A DNA stretch of 64,000 nucleotides from Buxus sempervirens (GCA_947561395.2 OX387187.1:31477829-31541828); one strand, 5' to 3'; counted from the stretch's first letter, positions 1 through 12,474 are shown. Made by a program: numbers and translations. The notes: generated by a model not told the origin, from the letters alone.

Positions 1-163
1 AGTCAGGCTCAACAAAGTCCTCCTCAACAACACAATATTTTTAGAGAAAAAAACGTATAGTGAGATGCTGAAATCTCAGTAACAGACTGATGCATAACTT
101 AAAACTTAGGCACTATTTTTAAATCACATCATATGCTGATCAAAGCTGAAAGCAGAAGCTTAA

Positions 164-1198
164 GGTACCATTTGGTAACGCTTTTCAGAAGTGCTTTTTA
201 TCTTTTGAAAGCAAAAAATTGCTTTCGAAAGCAAAAGTGCTGTTTGGTTATGCACATATGAAGTAATTTATAAGAAGCAAAAAAACAATTTCATTGCTTT
301 TCAAGAAAAGCATAGAAATGTTGCTTCTCACTTTAACCATAAATTTGCTTTCTTGCTTCTAAAACCCTCGACACAAAACTAGACCGGGAAAAAATTGACC
401 CATCATGTCCTATCCAATCCGAATAAACGGGTTCGGGTTGACCCGTGTAATAGTTGGGTCGGCTTCAGGTTGGGGATTTAGTAACCTATTCGTATTCGGG
501 TCAACTCGAATCTAGCCCGATGATCCGTTTTAACTTGATAATGACCTGTTTAACACGATAATGACCTACTTAAAACGATAATGACTCATTCAACCTGATA
601 ATGACCTGTTTAACACAATAATTGCCCATTTAACCTGATAATGACTCGTTTAACCCGATAATGATCCGCTTAACCCTATAATGATCCGTTTAACCCGATA
701 ATGACCCGTTTAACTCGATAATGGCCCGTTTAACTCGATAATGACCCGTTAAACCTGATAATGACCTGTTTGACCTAAATTGCATAACTAATTCATGTTA
801 TATTTCTATTGGTGTATTTTTTATAATTAAAAAATAAAAAATTTTAATCGAGTTGGTGGGTTGAACCCGATTATTGCCGAGTTGGGTTTGGTTTTGGGTT
901 TTCCCAACCCACCAATAAACAAATTCAACTTGAACCGACCCAATTATTGCTCAATCCGTTACAATATACGTCAACTATATTTTTAATTAGAATGCATCAA
1001 CTATTTACGGTAGTTTTATATGATACCATAAAAGCAATTTATATGCTACTGTAGTTACCAAACATGATTTTTTGCTTCTTAGCAGCAAAGCAAAAGTTTA
1101 CCAAACAGCTTTGCTTCAACAAAAGATCTTTTGAAAAATCAGAAAAGTACTTTTTTGCTTTTGAAAGCAAGAAAGCAAAAGAGTTACCAAACGGAGCC
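164..1198. mobile_element. Harbinger-like MITE, copy 1 (about 1035 bp)
   Basis: Imperfect terminal inverted repeats: the left end reads GGTACCATTTGGTAACGC and the right end, inverted, GGCTCCGTTTGGTAACTC. The flanking trinucleotide TAA occurs directly at 161-163 and 1199-1201, the target duplication expected of PIF/Harbinger elements. Subterminal regions are rich in AAAGCAAAA motifs in opposite orientations. The middle (about 531-775) is a ~20-bp minisatellite, followed by a GGGTTGAACCCGA-type palindromic stretch. There is no coding capacity. A second copy is at 7604-8617. The family assignment rests on ends and TSD length only. Confidence 0.75.
531..775. repeat. 20-bp minisatellite inside MITE copy 1
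   Basis: About twelve imperfect head-to-tail units with consensus GATAATGACCCGTTTAACCC. Variation is concentrated at the C/T and A/G positions. The same array occurs in the second MITE copy, so it was probably carried by the element. Confidence 0.85.
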
Positions 1199-1201
1199 TA
1201 A

Positions 1202-3566
1202 AATGGAACAATTTCTACTCGCATATTTATTATCATAAAAATTCATATCGATCAGTATTTCTAGATTACCTAGTTTTCCAGATTTCTAGATTTTCTGGAT
1301 TTCCATATATGTCAGATCTCTAGATCTTGAGAATTTCTAGATTGTCCTGGTTTCTAGAATTTCCAGATTCATTACTTTGGCTTAAAATAAACTTTTGAAG
1401 TGAGTATTTCCTAAAGGATGTATTATAGCACACATAATTGAAGAAAAGCTGTAAAGTCTAAATATGAATTATGAAGGTCATTTCTGCAAAGCTACAATGA
1501 AGTTAAACTCTTAAATAAATAACAATTTCTGAAAGTTATTTACATAGATATAGAAATATTATCAATTCCTCATAATTGACAAGCAATCTGAATTTACATA
1601 TCAGAATTCTGAAAGATAGAAAAGTGGGAAGAGTTTGATAAGATAGCACATACTTTCAATTAAAAAAAAGAAGATAAAAGAAAAGAAAATTCTACCATTA
1701 CTTACCTGAGCAGAAAACAAGGCCAAAAACACTTAAATTTCAAGCTCCAGCAATGTTTCCTTCTTCTTCAAGCTTCAGGACAAGTTCTCCTACAGCCCTT
1801 CATAATTCTCCAACAGATTCCACCAATTAATCCTCAATTCTACACATTATCTTAACTTCCAAAAAAAAAAAAAATTTCTACACATTATCTTGCAGATATC
1901 TCACAGAAATTTTCTGCAGAAGCTAGTATGTGTTATGAATGGAACTAATTTGCTAACATAAAACACTAATTACCTTTAATTAGCTAGCCATGATTTCACT
2001 TATACAATCAGGTTTACCTCTTTAAAGTAACAAACGGGAGCCGAATAATGTTGGTAGAGTCAATTGGTTTGACATGAATGAACACAAATGACATCTAGCC
2101 TAAGAGTTGTCAATGGCTAGGTCCCACCACCAAATAAGCCTATACTTTGGTACTAATCCATAGTACCGAGTAAAGGTCCTTCAAGAACAACGGCCAATCA
2201 CAACCTAGTATTGGTTCTCCTAGAAAAATAAAGCACTAAGGCACCTAAAATAGGTCCTTAAAGTCTATTGCCCAATCAAGGCATAATTTTAAATGATATG
2301 GTAATTTACCATAGTACCCCACAAAGGTCTTAGGCCAAACAAAAAAATATGGACAGATAAATCTGCACAAAACAACCTCATTCACCAACCAAAACACAAT
2401 CAAGTACTTCTAAATTTTATCACCAAACACATGACATCTCCACAGCACAACTGCACACCTCAACCACCAGTCCACCACATGATACACTTCCCAAGAACAC
2501 AATGCAAGCCACAAAACTAATAACACAAACAGGCTATAGACAGTAGATAAAACTGCTACAGTTATATAACCACAACCAATAAGGAAATACGGGTGAATTA
2601 CCTTAATGAAATTAAAGAAGCAAGTAATTGATGTACTTAAAATACAGAATTAAGTATTAAACAAACAATAACAGATGCTGGATATCATAATTCTCAAGAT
2701 TGATAGAGGTAAATCTAATACATATATGTTTTAAATCAAGTATCATATAGATCATATCAATGATCTGGTCTAAATGTAACTTCAAATGGTTCAGATATAA
2801 CAATAACATTTATAGATTGGATATTGGGGCTGAATTTAACATAGATATAAGATTTGAAACACAGATTTTGGATCATATTCGGGGTTTATTCTCAGTTGAA
2901 TCTAGTGTGTGTGTGTGTATATTCATTTTCAATTTCCATAAAAATAGGTAGTTTTGAGTTATCTTTATTTATGCATTTGTCAATTGTCTGCTTGAAGTTT
3001 CCAAATGTTCCATTAGCATTAATTTCCATTAATCTTCCCTTTCGTATGGGGTTCTACTGGTATCTAATGTGCAATTTTTACCTTATTTTTTTTCCTAATA
3101 TTAAAAAATTACTTGTTATGGTTTTAAATACATGAGTCACCATGTTTTCATTAAAAGTTCATTTTTAGGGACCAACAGTGAAATCTTATTTCAAAAGTGG
3201 AGTTTGAAGTGTGACAAGTTGCTTTAGTTTTAAGTTGCAATATATGGGGATTCAGATCTTTTTTGTGGTGAGGGGAGGTGGGGTGGGCAGGCCAAGTTTG
3301 TACCTTTTTCTTTCTCATTGCAATGAGAATACTTCAGTTGGATTGTTGATATGATATAACATAATGTCCACTGCATACTTAACACATGGTTTATTTATCA
3401 GTGTATGTTAATTGTATTGTTTTATCCGTTTGAACATTCTTATGGAAGTAAACCTGATTATATCTATTTATCTAGCCACTCTAACAGGATTGCATCCTTT
3501 ATATTTTCATCCAAGAATCTGTATGATATTATGCTCAGTAAGGTGATCACTCATCCCTCTGATCAG
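1202..3566. other. Intergenic, no gene seen
   Basis: A/T-rich DNA. A degenerate TTTCTAGATT/CTGGATTT repeat runs from about 1255 to 1375. A (GT)n run sits near 2905-2920. I searched for upstream PQQ or AMP-ligase exons that would extend the 3567-4049 fragment and recognised none. Confidence 0.5.
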
Positions 3567-4049
3567 AACGGGGTTTTATATCATTCAGGAAAATGGAGAA
3601 TTACTCTGGGAATACAATGTTGGAGACCCAATTACTTCATCTCCTTATGTTGATGAGAATATGCTGTTGATATCTGATCCCTCATATTCATCAAACAGGT
3701 AGAGCAACTAAAATATCCTGAATTTGTGAAAGTTTTGTAACATTTATTGTTATATTATTGTTATATCAAATATATTAATTTAATGTTCACTTTTAGATCC
3801 AGATTGGCTTGCATTTGCAGTAGTTCTGGAAGCATCTTTTTGCTCCGACTCAACTCAAACACCTCTTCTAGAACAATTCGAACAGAAAGTAGTTTGGTAG
3901 ATCCGATGGTCCAGGAATTTGCAAGGCTAGACCTCCAAGGGGAAATTTTTTCTTCACCCATTATGATTGGTGGCCGGATATTTGTTGGTTGCAGAGATGA
4001 CCATCTGCATTGTATTAGCATTGAGGCAAGTGCTTCAGTTGCAAAGTAA
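3567..4049 (+). pseudogene. 3'-terminal exons of an acyl-activating enzyme 19-like gene (PQQ-repeat C-terminus)
   Basis: Two exon-like blocks join cleanly. The first (about 3567-3698) reads ENGELLWEYNVGDPITSSPY, a PQQ/quinoprotein beta-propeller repeat, and ends at a CAG|GTAGAG donor. The second starts after a TTTTAG acceptor at 3797 and encodes CICSSSGSIFLLRL and then GEIFSSPIMIGGRIFVGCRD before a stop at 4049. This matches the C-terminal propeller of plant putative acyl-activating enzyme 19 (AASDH-like: AMP-ligase, carrier and PQQ domains). The start of the first block appears about two residues short, or out of frame, at NGVLY. No upstream exons are recognisable in the preceding 3.5 kb. 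It is either a duplicated gene fragment or the end of a gene with a very long intron; I favour a fragment. Confidence 0.55.
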
Positions 4050-4147
4050 AAGCTGTCAACGCAGAAAGTTATTTGGTCCTCAAGGCATCTTCAATTCTCT
4101 TCTTCCTTGACCTTGGAAGTCTGCCTGCAACTCTGAGCTTGAACCCA

Positions 4148-4604
4148 GAGAATTCGCCTGCAATGCCAAAATCTATTCACCAAATGCTGCAACTGCATAT
4201 GTCCTACATTTTCAAACATTGATTCATGCCTCATTCGGATGAACAGGTGAAAATGGCCAGCATCAAAGCATGTCCCTGTATAATGGAAGTAAAGAATATA
4301 CAAGAGCTGTCATCATCTTCATTTGGATAACAATTGAAAATCCATGAAGAAAATCCAATTGAATTGATATTGTAAACCGGGAGAATTCCCCTGCAATACC
4401 AAAATCTATGCACCAAATTCTGCAACTGCTATGCCCTACATTTTCAAAGATTGATTCCTTCACCATTCAGATGTACAGGTGAAAATGGCCAGCATCAAAG
4501 CATATCCATGTATAATGGAAGTAAAGGATATGCAAGAGCTCTCATTATCCACGTTTGGATAACAATTGAAATCCATGAAGAATCCAAGTGGATTGGTATT
4601 GTAA
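4148..4604. repeat. 233-bp tandem duplication
   Basis: Two adjacent copies (4148-4380 and 4381-4604), both starting GAGAATTC and ending in a GATTGGTATTGTAA-like sequence. They are about 85-90% identical by eye. They lie just downstream of the acyl-activating enzyme fragment, where its 3' UTR would be. No coding frame is conserved between the copies. Confidence 0.85.
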
Positions 4605-5942
4605 TATCTAGATTCAGAAGGGAATGACGAATTTATTGGTCTTTTAACAAAGAAAAGTGCTGATACTAGAACTATGTTGTGACAAGGGGATTAGTCATAC
4701 AGGATTTGCTCAAGTTCTGGTGAGATGGGTGAGGGTCTGCCATTGAATCATGATGAAATTCCAAACAGGGACATTGAATTCCTCATTTCACATATCTCTA
4801 ATGTAGCCAAGTGTTCATGTGCCTCATTGGGGTCAATCTTATTCAGGTGCGAACAATCCAATGCCGATAACCAAAATTTCAGACAAGTCTCCACTGACTG
4901 TATTTTATTTTTTTCATCTTCTTTTCTTTATCATGGTGTCAGATGAAAGCAGTCAAGAGCATTATGGAATCATCAGGCAACTCATCCAATGTATTGTGAA
5001 ATCAGGTGGACAATTGCAAGTCTTTTGATTATCTTCAGAGCTCCATCCCTGAGTAAGTTTAGTCAGTAAATTTGCTGATTACAAATATTCTACAAGTCCC
5101 AGGGACATTATAAACAGTACTTTCTCATACTTTTTCCACTTTGCATATGGGTTTGTATTCTCTACAGCATCAGCCATAAGTTTGATTACCGCATGCTCAA
5201 TTCAAGCTGCGCAATGAAAAGTTTGGTAAACAATAGCATGAACTCTCATACTTTTATTTTATTTCATTGAACAGTTGATGAGCTTCTTGATCAATTGTTT
5301 TTGTTCACATCCAAGCCTCTATATTTCATCCAAAGCTTGGAATCGCAGGGTAACAATGGATTTGCTGGCAGGGAATAAAGTGATCTAAAAGAAGGGTTCA
5401 CAGATGGACTAAGCAAGGGATGAGGCTGCTACCTTTCACTTGAAGAGAGTACCCTATACTGTTCTGTGAATCCTTTTTTCCTTTTTTAAACAATAGAATT
5501 GGTGAAAAAAGAAAAGAAAAAGAAATTCAAATGGTAAAATGGTTAAGTCATTTCTATACTGTTCCATAAGTATAATACTTAAGTAACCATCCTTGCAATT
5601 GGTAGAACTCAGGATTGAGCATGCCTACAGTTACCTTCCACACATAATATTTAAACATAGAATTTTGGATTTTCTATCCTATGAACATGATATCTTCCCA
5701 TGTTTTTCCACAATGAAGAGGTTCTCATTTTGCCACACAGGAAAGAGATATTGGGATTTGACTTCCCCAAGCTCTGTTATTTTTTCTTCATCAGTACTTT
5801 ATTGCCATTGTTTATGAAGAACTTAAGTTGTTTTGTTGATTACAATCATTCAGTCAGTCAATTTCTATGTTAACATTTGTGGGGCATACATACATACATA
5901 ATACATACATACATATGTTATGCATTTAAGTCAGTATCCTTA
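4605..5942. other. Intergenic, no gene seen
   Basis: There are several short frames, for example 4725-4946, without recognisable domains or consistent splice sites. A (CATA)n microsatellite lies at about 5885-5915. Confidence 0.4.
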
Positions 5943-6279
5943 TAGGGATGGCAACGGTTCGGTTAAAACCAATTAACCGACCTGAACCATACCTATTAGG
6001 GTCAGTTTTGGACTGTCCTATCTAAAACCAATTCAGTTTCGGTTTTAAGGTAAAACCAAACTGAACTGATACATGTAAGTCAAACTACCAACTAGGGATT
6101 GATCGATTTATTACTTAAAAACCTATAAACCTAACTGAACTGAACCTATTAAGTCGATTTTGGGTTTGTATTAACTGGTTTCGGTTTAATACTAAGAAAA
6201 ACCGAGTCATATTCAATTTTTAGTATATAAAGTCGGTTCGGTTTTGGTTTTTCTGAAAACAGAACTATCGTCATTCCTA
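5943..6279. mobile_element. hAT-like MITE (about 337 bp)
   Basis: The ends are TAGGGATGGCAACGG and, inverted, TAGGAATGACGATAG, the TAGGG...CCCTA type seen in hAT MITEs. The interior is built of GGTTCGGTT/AACCGAAC words in both orientations. The flanking octamers TATCCTTA and (one base further out on the right) GCTTCTTA match at 5 of 8 bases, consistent with a decayed 8-bp target duplication. Confidence 0.45.
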
Positions 6280-7603
6280 AGCTTCTTACCGTCATGGAAA
6301 TTGCGCTTTTTTCTCTCGATCAAAAAGAAGAAAAACAAAAAATACAACTGTTCTAATATTATAGTGTGAGAATCATAGAGCAGGACTGGTGTGACAACAA
6401 AGGGAGAGAAAAAGAGAGAATAGGAACTGTTGTTGAGCCATTTCAGAGGTTGGTGGTGATAAATAACAAATTAAATGCAGGGTTTGGAATATTTGAACAT
6501 CCATTCAATTATATTTTACGAATTAATAAAGTGACAGTAAAAATTTTCATGTACTTTATGTATATTTACTTCATAATATACTTTATTACTATTTGTCACT
6601 GCAATGTATTTGACTGATTGGCTATATTATATTGTTTTGTACTAATTTTCTCATGGCGCCGATCATGCTTTAGTGGGAATTGGCTTATGATGATGATCGT
6701 TAATTTTCTCATGCCCGGATAATTTGGATGATGGGATAACTACATTCTTAGGCTGGATGATCAGAATAATCCCATATATGTTGGGAATATGTGAACAAAT
6801 AAGTTTCCCACCTAATAAAATACCATCTATTAGTTTCTTACGCTAATAAAAATTCTCATTGGGATTATGTCAACAAAGAAGTTTCCCACACTGATAAAAT
6901 TTAATTCTAGTAGTTTCCTATATTAATAAAATTCCCATGTGGATTATGTCAATAGATAATTATTATGTAGAGATTGATTAGCAACATTTAAAAAATAGAT
7001 AATTATTTTTAATAAATGGATAATTATTTTCTTGGCCATCTTAATCTCTATATTATAATATTCAATACATAATAAAATTATTTTCTAAAATATAATGACG
7101 TTATTTTTTAGGGAATTAAAATTTGAAATACTCAACATGCTTTGTTTTTGCATGGTACATTATCTGGAAAGAAAATTAACATTTTCGTTTTCCAACTACA
7201 ACAATCGCATAGGGCATGCTTTCCGATAGTATTTCAATAAAGCTAGCAAAAAAAAAAAAGGCTCTACAAAAAAATTACAAAATAAAATAGTATTATTGCA
7301 AAATTAGTGTGAGATATGCATGTAAAAAGAAAACTAGTTTAATACATTTAATAACATTCAAAACCAAGCTTGACTTCAACATGCCTAGCTCAAGCACAAC
7401 CTCAATAATTTTGGCATTTTAGAAATCTAGCTAAGTAATTCGGATCTCAAACTTTGGGAAATTATCTGTAACTTGAGCTTATACATATGCTGCTACTCAG
7501 GTGAAATGCTACCACATGTAGCATCTTAGGATTCTCATGGTTTTCACATTTTAAAATGTGAAAAAATGTGAACTTTGAAATGCTGCCACGTGTAACATCC
7601 TAA
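6280..7603. other. Intergenic, A/T-rich, no gene seen
   Basis: Contains two or three degenerate copies of a GTTTCCCACACTAATAAAATTCCCAT-like phrase (about 6800-6960). No coding signal. Confidence 0.5.
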
Positions 7604-8617
7604 GGTACTGTTTGGTAACGCTTTTTAGAAGTGTTTTTTTTGCCTTTGAAAAAAGGAGTTGTTTGGTTATGCACACATGGAGCAATTTATAAGAAGCAAA
7701 AAAGCAATTTCATTGCTTTGAAGAGAAGCATAGAAATGTTGTTTCTCACTTTAACCATAAATTTACTTTCTTGTTTCTAAAACCCTCGACACAAAACTAG
7801 ACCAGGAAAAAATTGACCCATCATGTCCAATCCAACTTAAATAAACAGGTTTGGGTTGACCCGTGTAATAATTGGGTCGATTTCAAGTTGGGGATTTAGT
7901 AACCCATTCGTATTTGGGTCAACTCGAATTTAGCATGATAATGATCTGTTTTAACCCAATAATGGCATGTTTAGCACGATAATGACCCGCTTAATCCGAT
8001 AATGGCCCGTTCAACTCGATAATGATCCGTTTAATACGATAATGGCCCGTTTAACATGATAATGACTCGTTTAACCTGATAATGACCCGCTTAACCCAAT
8101 AATGATTCGTTTAACCTGATAATGACCTGTTTAACTCAATAATAATCCGTTTAATTCGATAATGACCTGTTTAACCTGATACTAACCCGTTTAATCCTAA
8201 ATTGTATCACTAATTCATGTTATTTTCTATTGGTATACCTTTTTATAATTAAAAAATAAAATTTTTATCGAGTTGGTGGGTTGAACCCGATTATTGGCGA
8301 GTTGGGTTTGGTTTTGGGTTTTCCCAACCCACCAATAAACAGATTCAACTTGAACTAACTTGATTATTGCTTAACCCGTTACAATATACGTCAATTATAT
8401 TTTTAAGTAGAATGCATCAACTGTTTACGGTAGTTTTATATGATAGCATAAAAGCAATTTATATGCTACTGTAGTTACTAAACATGTTTTTTTGCTTCTT
8501 AACAGCAAAGCAAAAGTTTACCAAACAGCTTTGCTTCAACAAAAGATCTTCTGAAAAGCAGAAAAGTATTTTTTTGCTTTTAAAAACAAGATAGGAAAAA
8601 TGTTACCAAATGTGGCC
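7604..8617. mobile_element. Harbinger-like MITE, copy 2 (about 1014 bp)
   Basis: Same architecture as the copy at 164-1198: left end GGTACTGTTTGGTAACGC, right end inverted GGCCACATTTGGTAACA. It has the same AAAGCAAAA subterminal motifs and a ~20-bp minisatellite (about 7935-8200). The flanks are TAA on the left and TTA on the right, so the target duplication is not perfect here. Its right end lies about 350 bp upstream of the PPR start codon and could contribute promoter sequence. Confidence 0.7.
7935..8200. repeat. 20-bp minisatellite inside MITE copy 2
   Basis: About thirteen imperfect units of GATAATGACCCGTTTAACCC, the same array as in copy 1 but with a different pattern of C/T changes. 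Confidence 0.8.
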
Positions 8618-8790
8618 TTAGGCTACAACATTTGCAAAAAGGTCGCCAATATTTGATTCAAATGGTATGCAGGACAACCGATGTTCCTTGACAATTATAC
8701 CCTCAAACTTTATAAAAATGACCAGAGCATCAACGTTTAAAGACAGCCGAGCCTTCCTGCACTCGAGAGAGCGTTTGAGTTTGAGCTCTA

Positions 8791-8841
8791 ATGGCGGGTC
8801 GTTCTGGTGTTTCTTCACGTGAAACAGTCTCTCTGCGGTAG
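8791..8841 (+). other. Possible upstream ORF in the PPR leader
   Basis: An ATG followed by 15 sense codons and a stop (peptide MAGRSGVSSRETVSLR) lies 177 bp before the PPR start. If the PPR transcript begins upstream of 8791 it would be an upstream ORF. The transcript start is unknown. Confidence 0.25.
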
Positions 8842-8967
8842 GAGAATTCGAAGTAAGAATCAGTACAGAATCACCACCAGTTATTCATCTATTCAGGTCT
8901 GGGATATCTTTCAGACACTCCTGGTCAAACTGAAACAAGAAAACGACTCCGAACATTTATCTTTGTC

Positions 8968-11181
8968 ATGCCTTACTCTGCATTCTCGTTAGCAAATCAT
9001 TCGCATAAAATTTGCAGAAAAATTTGTTTTTCCTATAGATTTCGTTGCTTTTCCGCTTTTTGTAACCTTGAAACCTTAGAATTTTCGGAAGAAAGCGTCA
9101 CCCGAGATGATAACACTCAAAATTCATTTCGAAACCCTAAGTTGGATTACACCATATTGCAGCATAGAATGCGTGATTATGCAGTATCTGGTTTCTGCAG
9201 AGAAGCTTTGGAAATCTTGAATGACATGAGAAGCATAGAAGGGAAACCCACAGTGTATGATTATAACGCGTTTATTTACTATTGTTTGAAATCAAAATTT
9301 ATTTCGGTTGAAGAATTAGTTGAAGTGTATGATGGAATGAAAAGACATGGGCCTTACCCGAATGCATCAACGTTCAATACCCTCATTGATGGACTAATTT
9401 TTTTTCGAAAGATAAAAGATGCAATTTTTTTCGCAGTGGAGATGTATACAAATGGTTTTGTACCTTCATTTAGGTCTTTGTCAAGACTGTTAAAGAAGTC
9501 TTTGCAATTGGAAAGTTTAGTTGAGTCTATGTATATGTTAGAATTGATGTTGAGATTGGACTATACTCCGACAAAGTTTGCTGCAAATATGTTGATTGCT
9601 AGGCTTAGTAGAGCTGGAAGAATTAATGAGGCATATTATGTGTTATCTGTGCTTATAGATAAGGGCTGTTGTTGTGGTGTGTATAGTTATAATTTGATTC
9701 TATGGGCTTTGTGCAAGTCTGGTCAGAGTTACTCTGCTTTGGCATTGTTCTATTCTCTGAAGAAGAAAGGGCTTCTTCACAGTGTGTGTTCGTATACAGC
9801 TCTGGCTCATGGTTTCAGTAAGGAAGGCTTGTGGAAAGAAGTTTTTTATGTTTTTGATGAGATGCAGAGCAATGGAATTAAGCCTAATGTCATAACCTAC
9901 ACTACAGTTGTGAAATTTCTTTGTGATGATGGTAAAGTTCAGAACGCATTGGATCTTTTGGCTAAGATGGAGAAAGAAGGGTGTCAACCGGACATCGTCA
10001 CATACAATGTTATACTACGTGCTTTTTGCCTTCAAAATAGAATTTTAGAAATTTGTAGTTTCATTCAGATTATAAAGCAGAAAGGGTTAACCCCTGACCC
10101 ATTCACTTACACTGCTTTGGCAGGAGGGCATTTAAAGGCTGGTCGAATTGCCATGGCCAAGAATCTTCTGCTTTATATTATTTCCCAGGGTTGTGCCATT
10201 GATGTGACCACTTTTAATATATATTTCAATTGTTTATGCCTTGAAAATAAATCAAGAGAAGCACTATCTTTAATGGAGACTATGATGGAAAAGAGTTTCA
10301 CACCAAATAATGTGACATACAATACAATTCTGAATGGATTCTGCAAGGAGTGTAATGTTGACAAAGCCTTGGAGCTCTTTGACCATTTTAAATGGGGTGA
10401 AAATGGGCCAGATTCAGTTTCCTTCAATACAATTATTTCCACAGCATGCAAACTGGGAAATTCTTCAGTGATCCAAAGGGCCTTGTACCATATGGAGTTT
10501 AAAGGACTGAAGCTTAATCTAGTTGGTTCAACTTGTTTGATCCAGTACTTCTGTACAGTTGGGAAGTTCTCTGAGTGTTTTAAGCTTTTGCAGTCTATGA
10601 TTGACCATGGTCCCTATCCCACATTAGTCACCTATAATGTGCTTCTGGACGGTCTTTGCAAGAAGGGTTTACTGGAAACTGCATACAGGATCTTTGTGGA
10701 TTTTAAAAACAAATATTTTTTCCCTGATATTACTACATATAATATTTTGATACATGCTTCCATAAGAGATGGAGCAGTTTTGCTGGTGGAATGGTTAGTA
10801 AGAGATATGTATAGCTGTAAGTTGGCACCAGATCATATTACATACAGGTCGTTTATTTATGGACTCTGTGAAAGAGGGGAGATATCAGCTGCTCTCTTCC
10901 TAAGGGATCGGATGCTAGAGAATGGGCTTAGGCCCAGTATGGCTATATATAAGAGCATATTGGAGGCCATATTTCAGAGAGGTATGCTTTCAAAAGTTCC
11001 CTTGGTACTGAGACACATGGCTATGGATGGTTGTGAACCTGATATCAATTTTTTTGGCATTCTAAGCCGTGCTATGTCAAAAGGTGAGGTGAAGAGATTT
11101 CCTGAAGTCATGAGACTTCTAGAGCTTATGACAAGCAATAATCTCAGAAGAGGGGCATATATTGGGGCAGCAACAGGCTAA
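8968..11181 (+). CDS. P-class pentatricopeptide repeat protein
   Basis: Intronless 737-codon gene. After a basic, Ser/Phe-rich leader (about residues 1-50) that looks like an organelle transit peptide, nearly the whole protein is 35-residue PPR motifs from about residue 65 to 700. Clear examples are YDYNAFIYYCLKS, STFNTLIDGL, YSYNLILWALCKSGQ, ITYTTVVKFLCDDGKV, VTYNVILRAFC, VTYNTILNGFCKE and VTYNVLLDGLCKKG. I see no E, DYW or SMR extension, so it belongs to the P subclass, whose members bind organelle RNA base by base and act in transcript stabilisation, splicing or end processing. The C-terminus runs out in a non-repeat tail. The start at 8968 is the first ATG in this frame ahead of a plausible targeting peptide. 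I cannot name its RNA target or an orthologue. Confidence 0.93.
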   Translation: MPYSAFSLANHSHKICRKICFSYRFRCFSAFCNLETLEFSEESVTRDDNTQNSFRNPKLDYTILQHRMRDYAVSGFCREALEILNDMRSIEGKPTVYDYNAFIYYCLKSKFISVEELVEVYDGMKRHGPYPNASTFNTLIDGLIFFRKIKDAIFFAVEMYTNGFVPSFRSLSRLLKKSLQLESLVESMYMLELMLRLDYTPTKFAANMLIARLSRAGRINEAYYVLSVLIDKGCCCGVYSYNLILWALCKSGQSYSALALFYSLKKKGLLHSVCSYTALAHGFSKEGLWKEVFYVFDEMQSNGIKPNVITYTTVVKFLCDDGKVQNALDLLAKMEKEGCQPDIVTYNVILRAFCLQNRILEICSFIQIIKQKGLTPDPFTYTALAGGHLKAGRIAMAKNLLLYIISQGCAIDVTTFNIYFNCLCLENKSREALSLMETMMEKSFTPNNVTYNTILNGFCKECNVDKALELFDHFKWGENGPDSVSFNTIISTACKLGNSSVIQRALYHMEFKGLKLNLVGSTCLIQYFCTVGKFSECFKLLQSMIDHGPYPTLVTYNVLLDGLCKKGLLETAYRIFVDFKNKYFFPDITTYNILIHASIRDGAVLLVEWLVRDMYSCKLAPDHITYRSFIYGLCERGEISAALFLRDRMLENGLRPSMAIYKSILEAIFQRGMLSKVPLVLRHMAMDGCEPDINFFGILSRAMSKGEVKRFPEVMRLLELMTSNNLRRGAYIGAATG

Positions 11182-12474
11182 TGACCATGAAAGTTGGGCT
11201 TTTTAAAACTTGCTTCGTTTATCACTTGCTGCTTTCAGCTAATTCGGATCGTGTCTTGACTTAATGGTGCTGATTGCTAAGAAGGTGTTAGAGCACCAAA
11301 CAGGTATGCAGCATCCATGAAAATGTCCTTTTGGTTATAATCGACTAGTTTGCATGTTGAAGGGAAAAAAGAAAATATCTGTTGGAGTTACTTTCTAGTA
11401 TACTCTATCTTGCGTCATTGATCTCAAAATGAAAAAAAGATACTGATTTGAAAAAAGTTTCTTTTGGTGTCATTGTTGATTCTTATCTTAAGCATCTTCA
11501 AAAAGCGATTTCAGAGTTCATTACCTAAATATGTCAATTCACAAGAATTACATTAAATAACTTGTAATAATCTATGGGTCCCATTGATTTCCTTGTCCAT
11601 CTATTTTATTGGTTTATGTCCTCCATGTACGGTTATTATTATTATTTTCACTTATCAGAAAAGTACTCCACCAGTTCAATTATTCACTTTCTTTCTAATA
11701 TAATCCTGAAAAATTCCTGTGTCCGAGTGCTTGGATACATCTTATCTTTTAGCTTTAGTGGTTCAGAGCATCACCTTAGAACTGACATATTAACTGTCAT
11801 ATATGGTTGAACATTAAGATGGCCAACTGGGTGGAAAGGAATGCAGTTATCTTATAAATCTTAAATATGGTTATTCCTGTGTTCTTTGGCTTGACTTTTG
11901 AGAGTTCTAAAATATTCTTGTTCTGGTTTTAACTTTTGAAATTGCATCCGGAACTGCAGAGCTAGAATCTTATAGTTCTATTATTCTAGTCCCGCAAGTT
12001 TGATTTCCGTTAAAGCCCTCGCAGACCTATATCTCATTCATGCTATGAGCTCAAATTCTTATATTTCCTAAAACTCCAAATTCTAATTTGTGGAAGTCCC
12101 AGGAAATTGGAGTTCTCACAATCCATCTGACATAAATTTGGCATCAGTGATTCATGATTTAACCACAATGCTGATGTGAAGCTATAGATCTGGAAGGACC
12201 TAGGGGATGATTATACGATGAGAAAATGTTGATGTTGTCTAGTGAAACAAAGAAAGACTAGATTTTTCTTTTTTCTTTTTTGGGTGACAAAAGTAAGTAA
12301 TTTCATAAACCAAATTAATGTTACATGTAAAGCTGTATCCAAATAAGACACAGTCCTAAATGACCTAGGTTAAAACCTAGGTGACCTGAGTATCACAAAT
12401 ACAAAAATTGTGTACTTATAAATCTGGTTTAATAGAGATCCCTCCGTAACTAATGGAGTTATTGCAGTAGTTGG
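11182..12474. other. PPR 3' flank, no gene seen
   Basis: A/T-rich sequence with no recognisable exon. A stretch near 12260-12310 (T-rich tract followed by GGGTGACAAAAG) resembles the poly(A) end of a LINE read on the minus strand. Confidence 0.4.

Noticed and set aside
8618..8818. 66-codon minus-strand frame upstream of the PPR gene
   Set aside because: No domain, ends at the MITE border and overlaps the likely PPR leader; chance frame.
9700..10451. Minus-strand frames inside the PPR gene
   Set aside because: Shadows of the PPR coding sequence.
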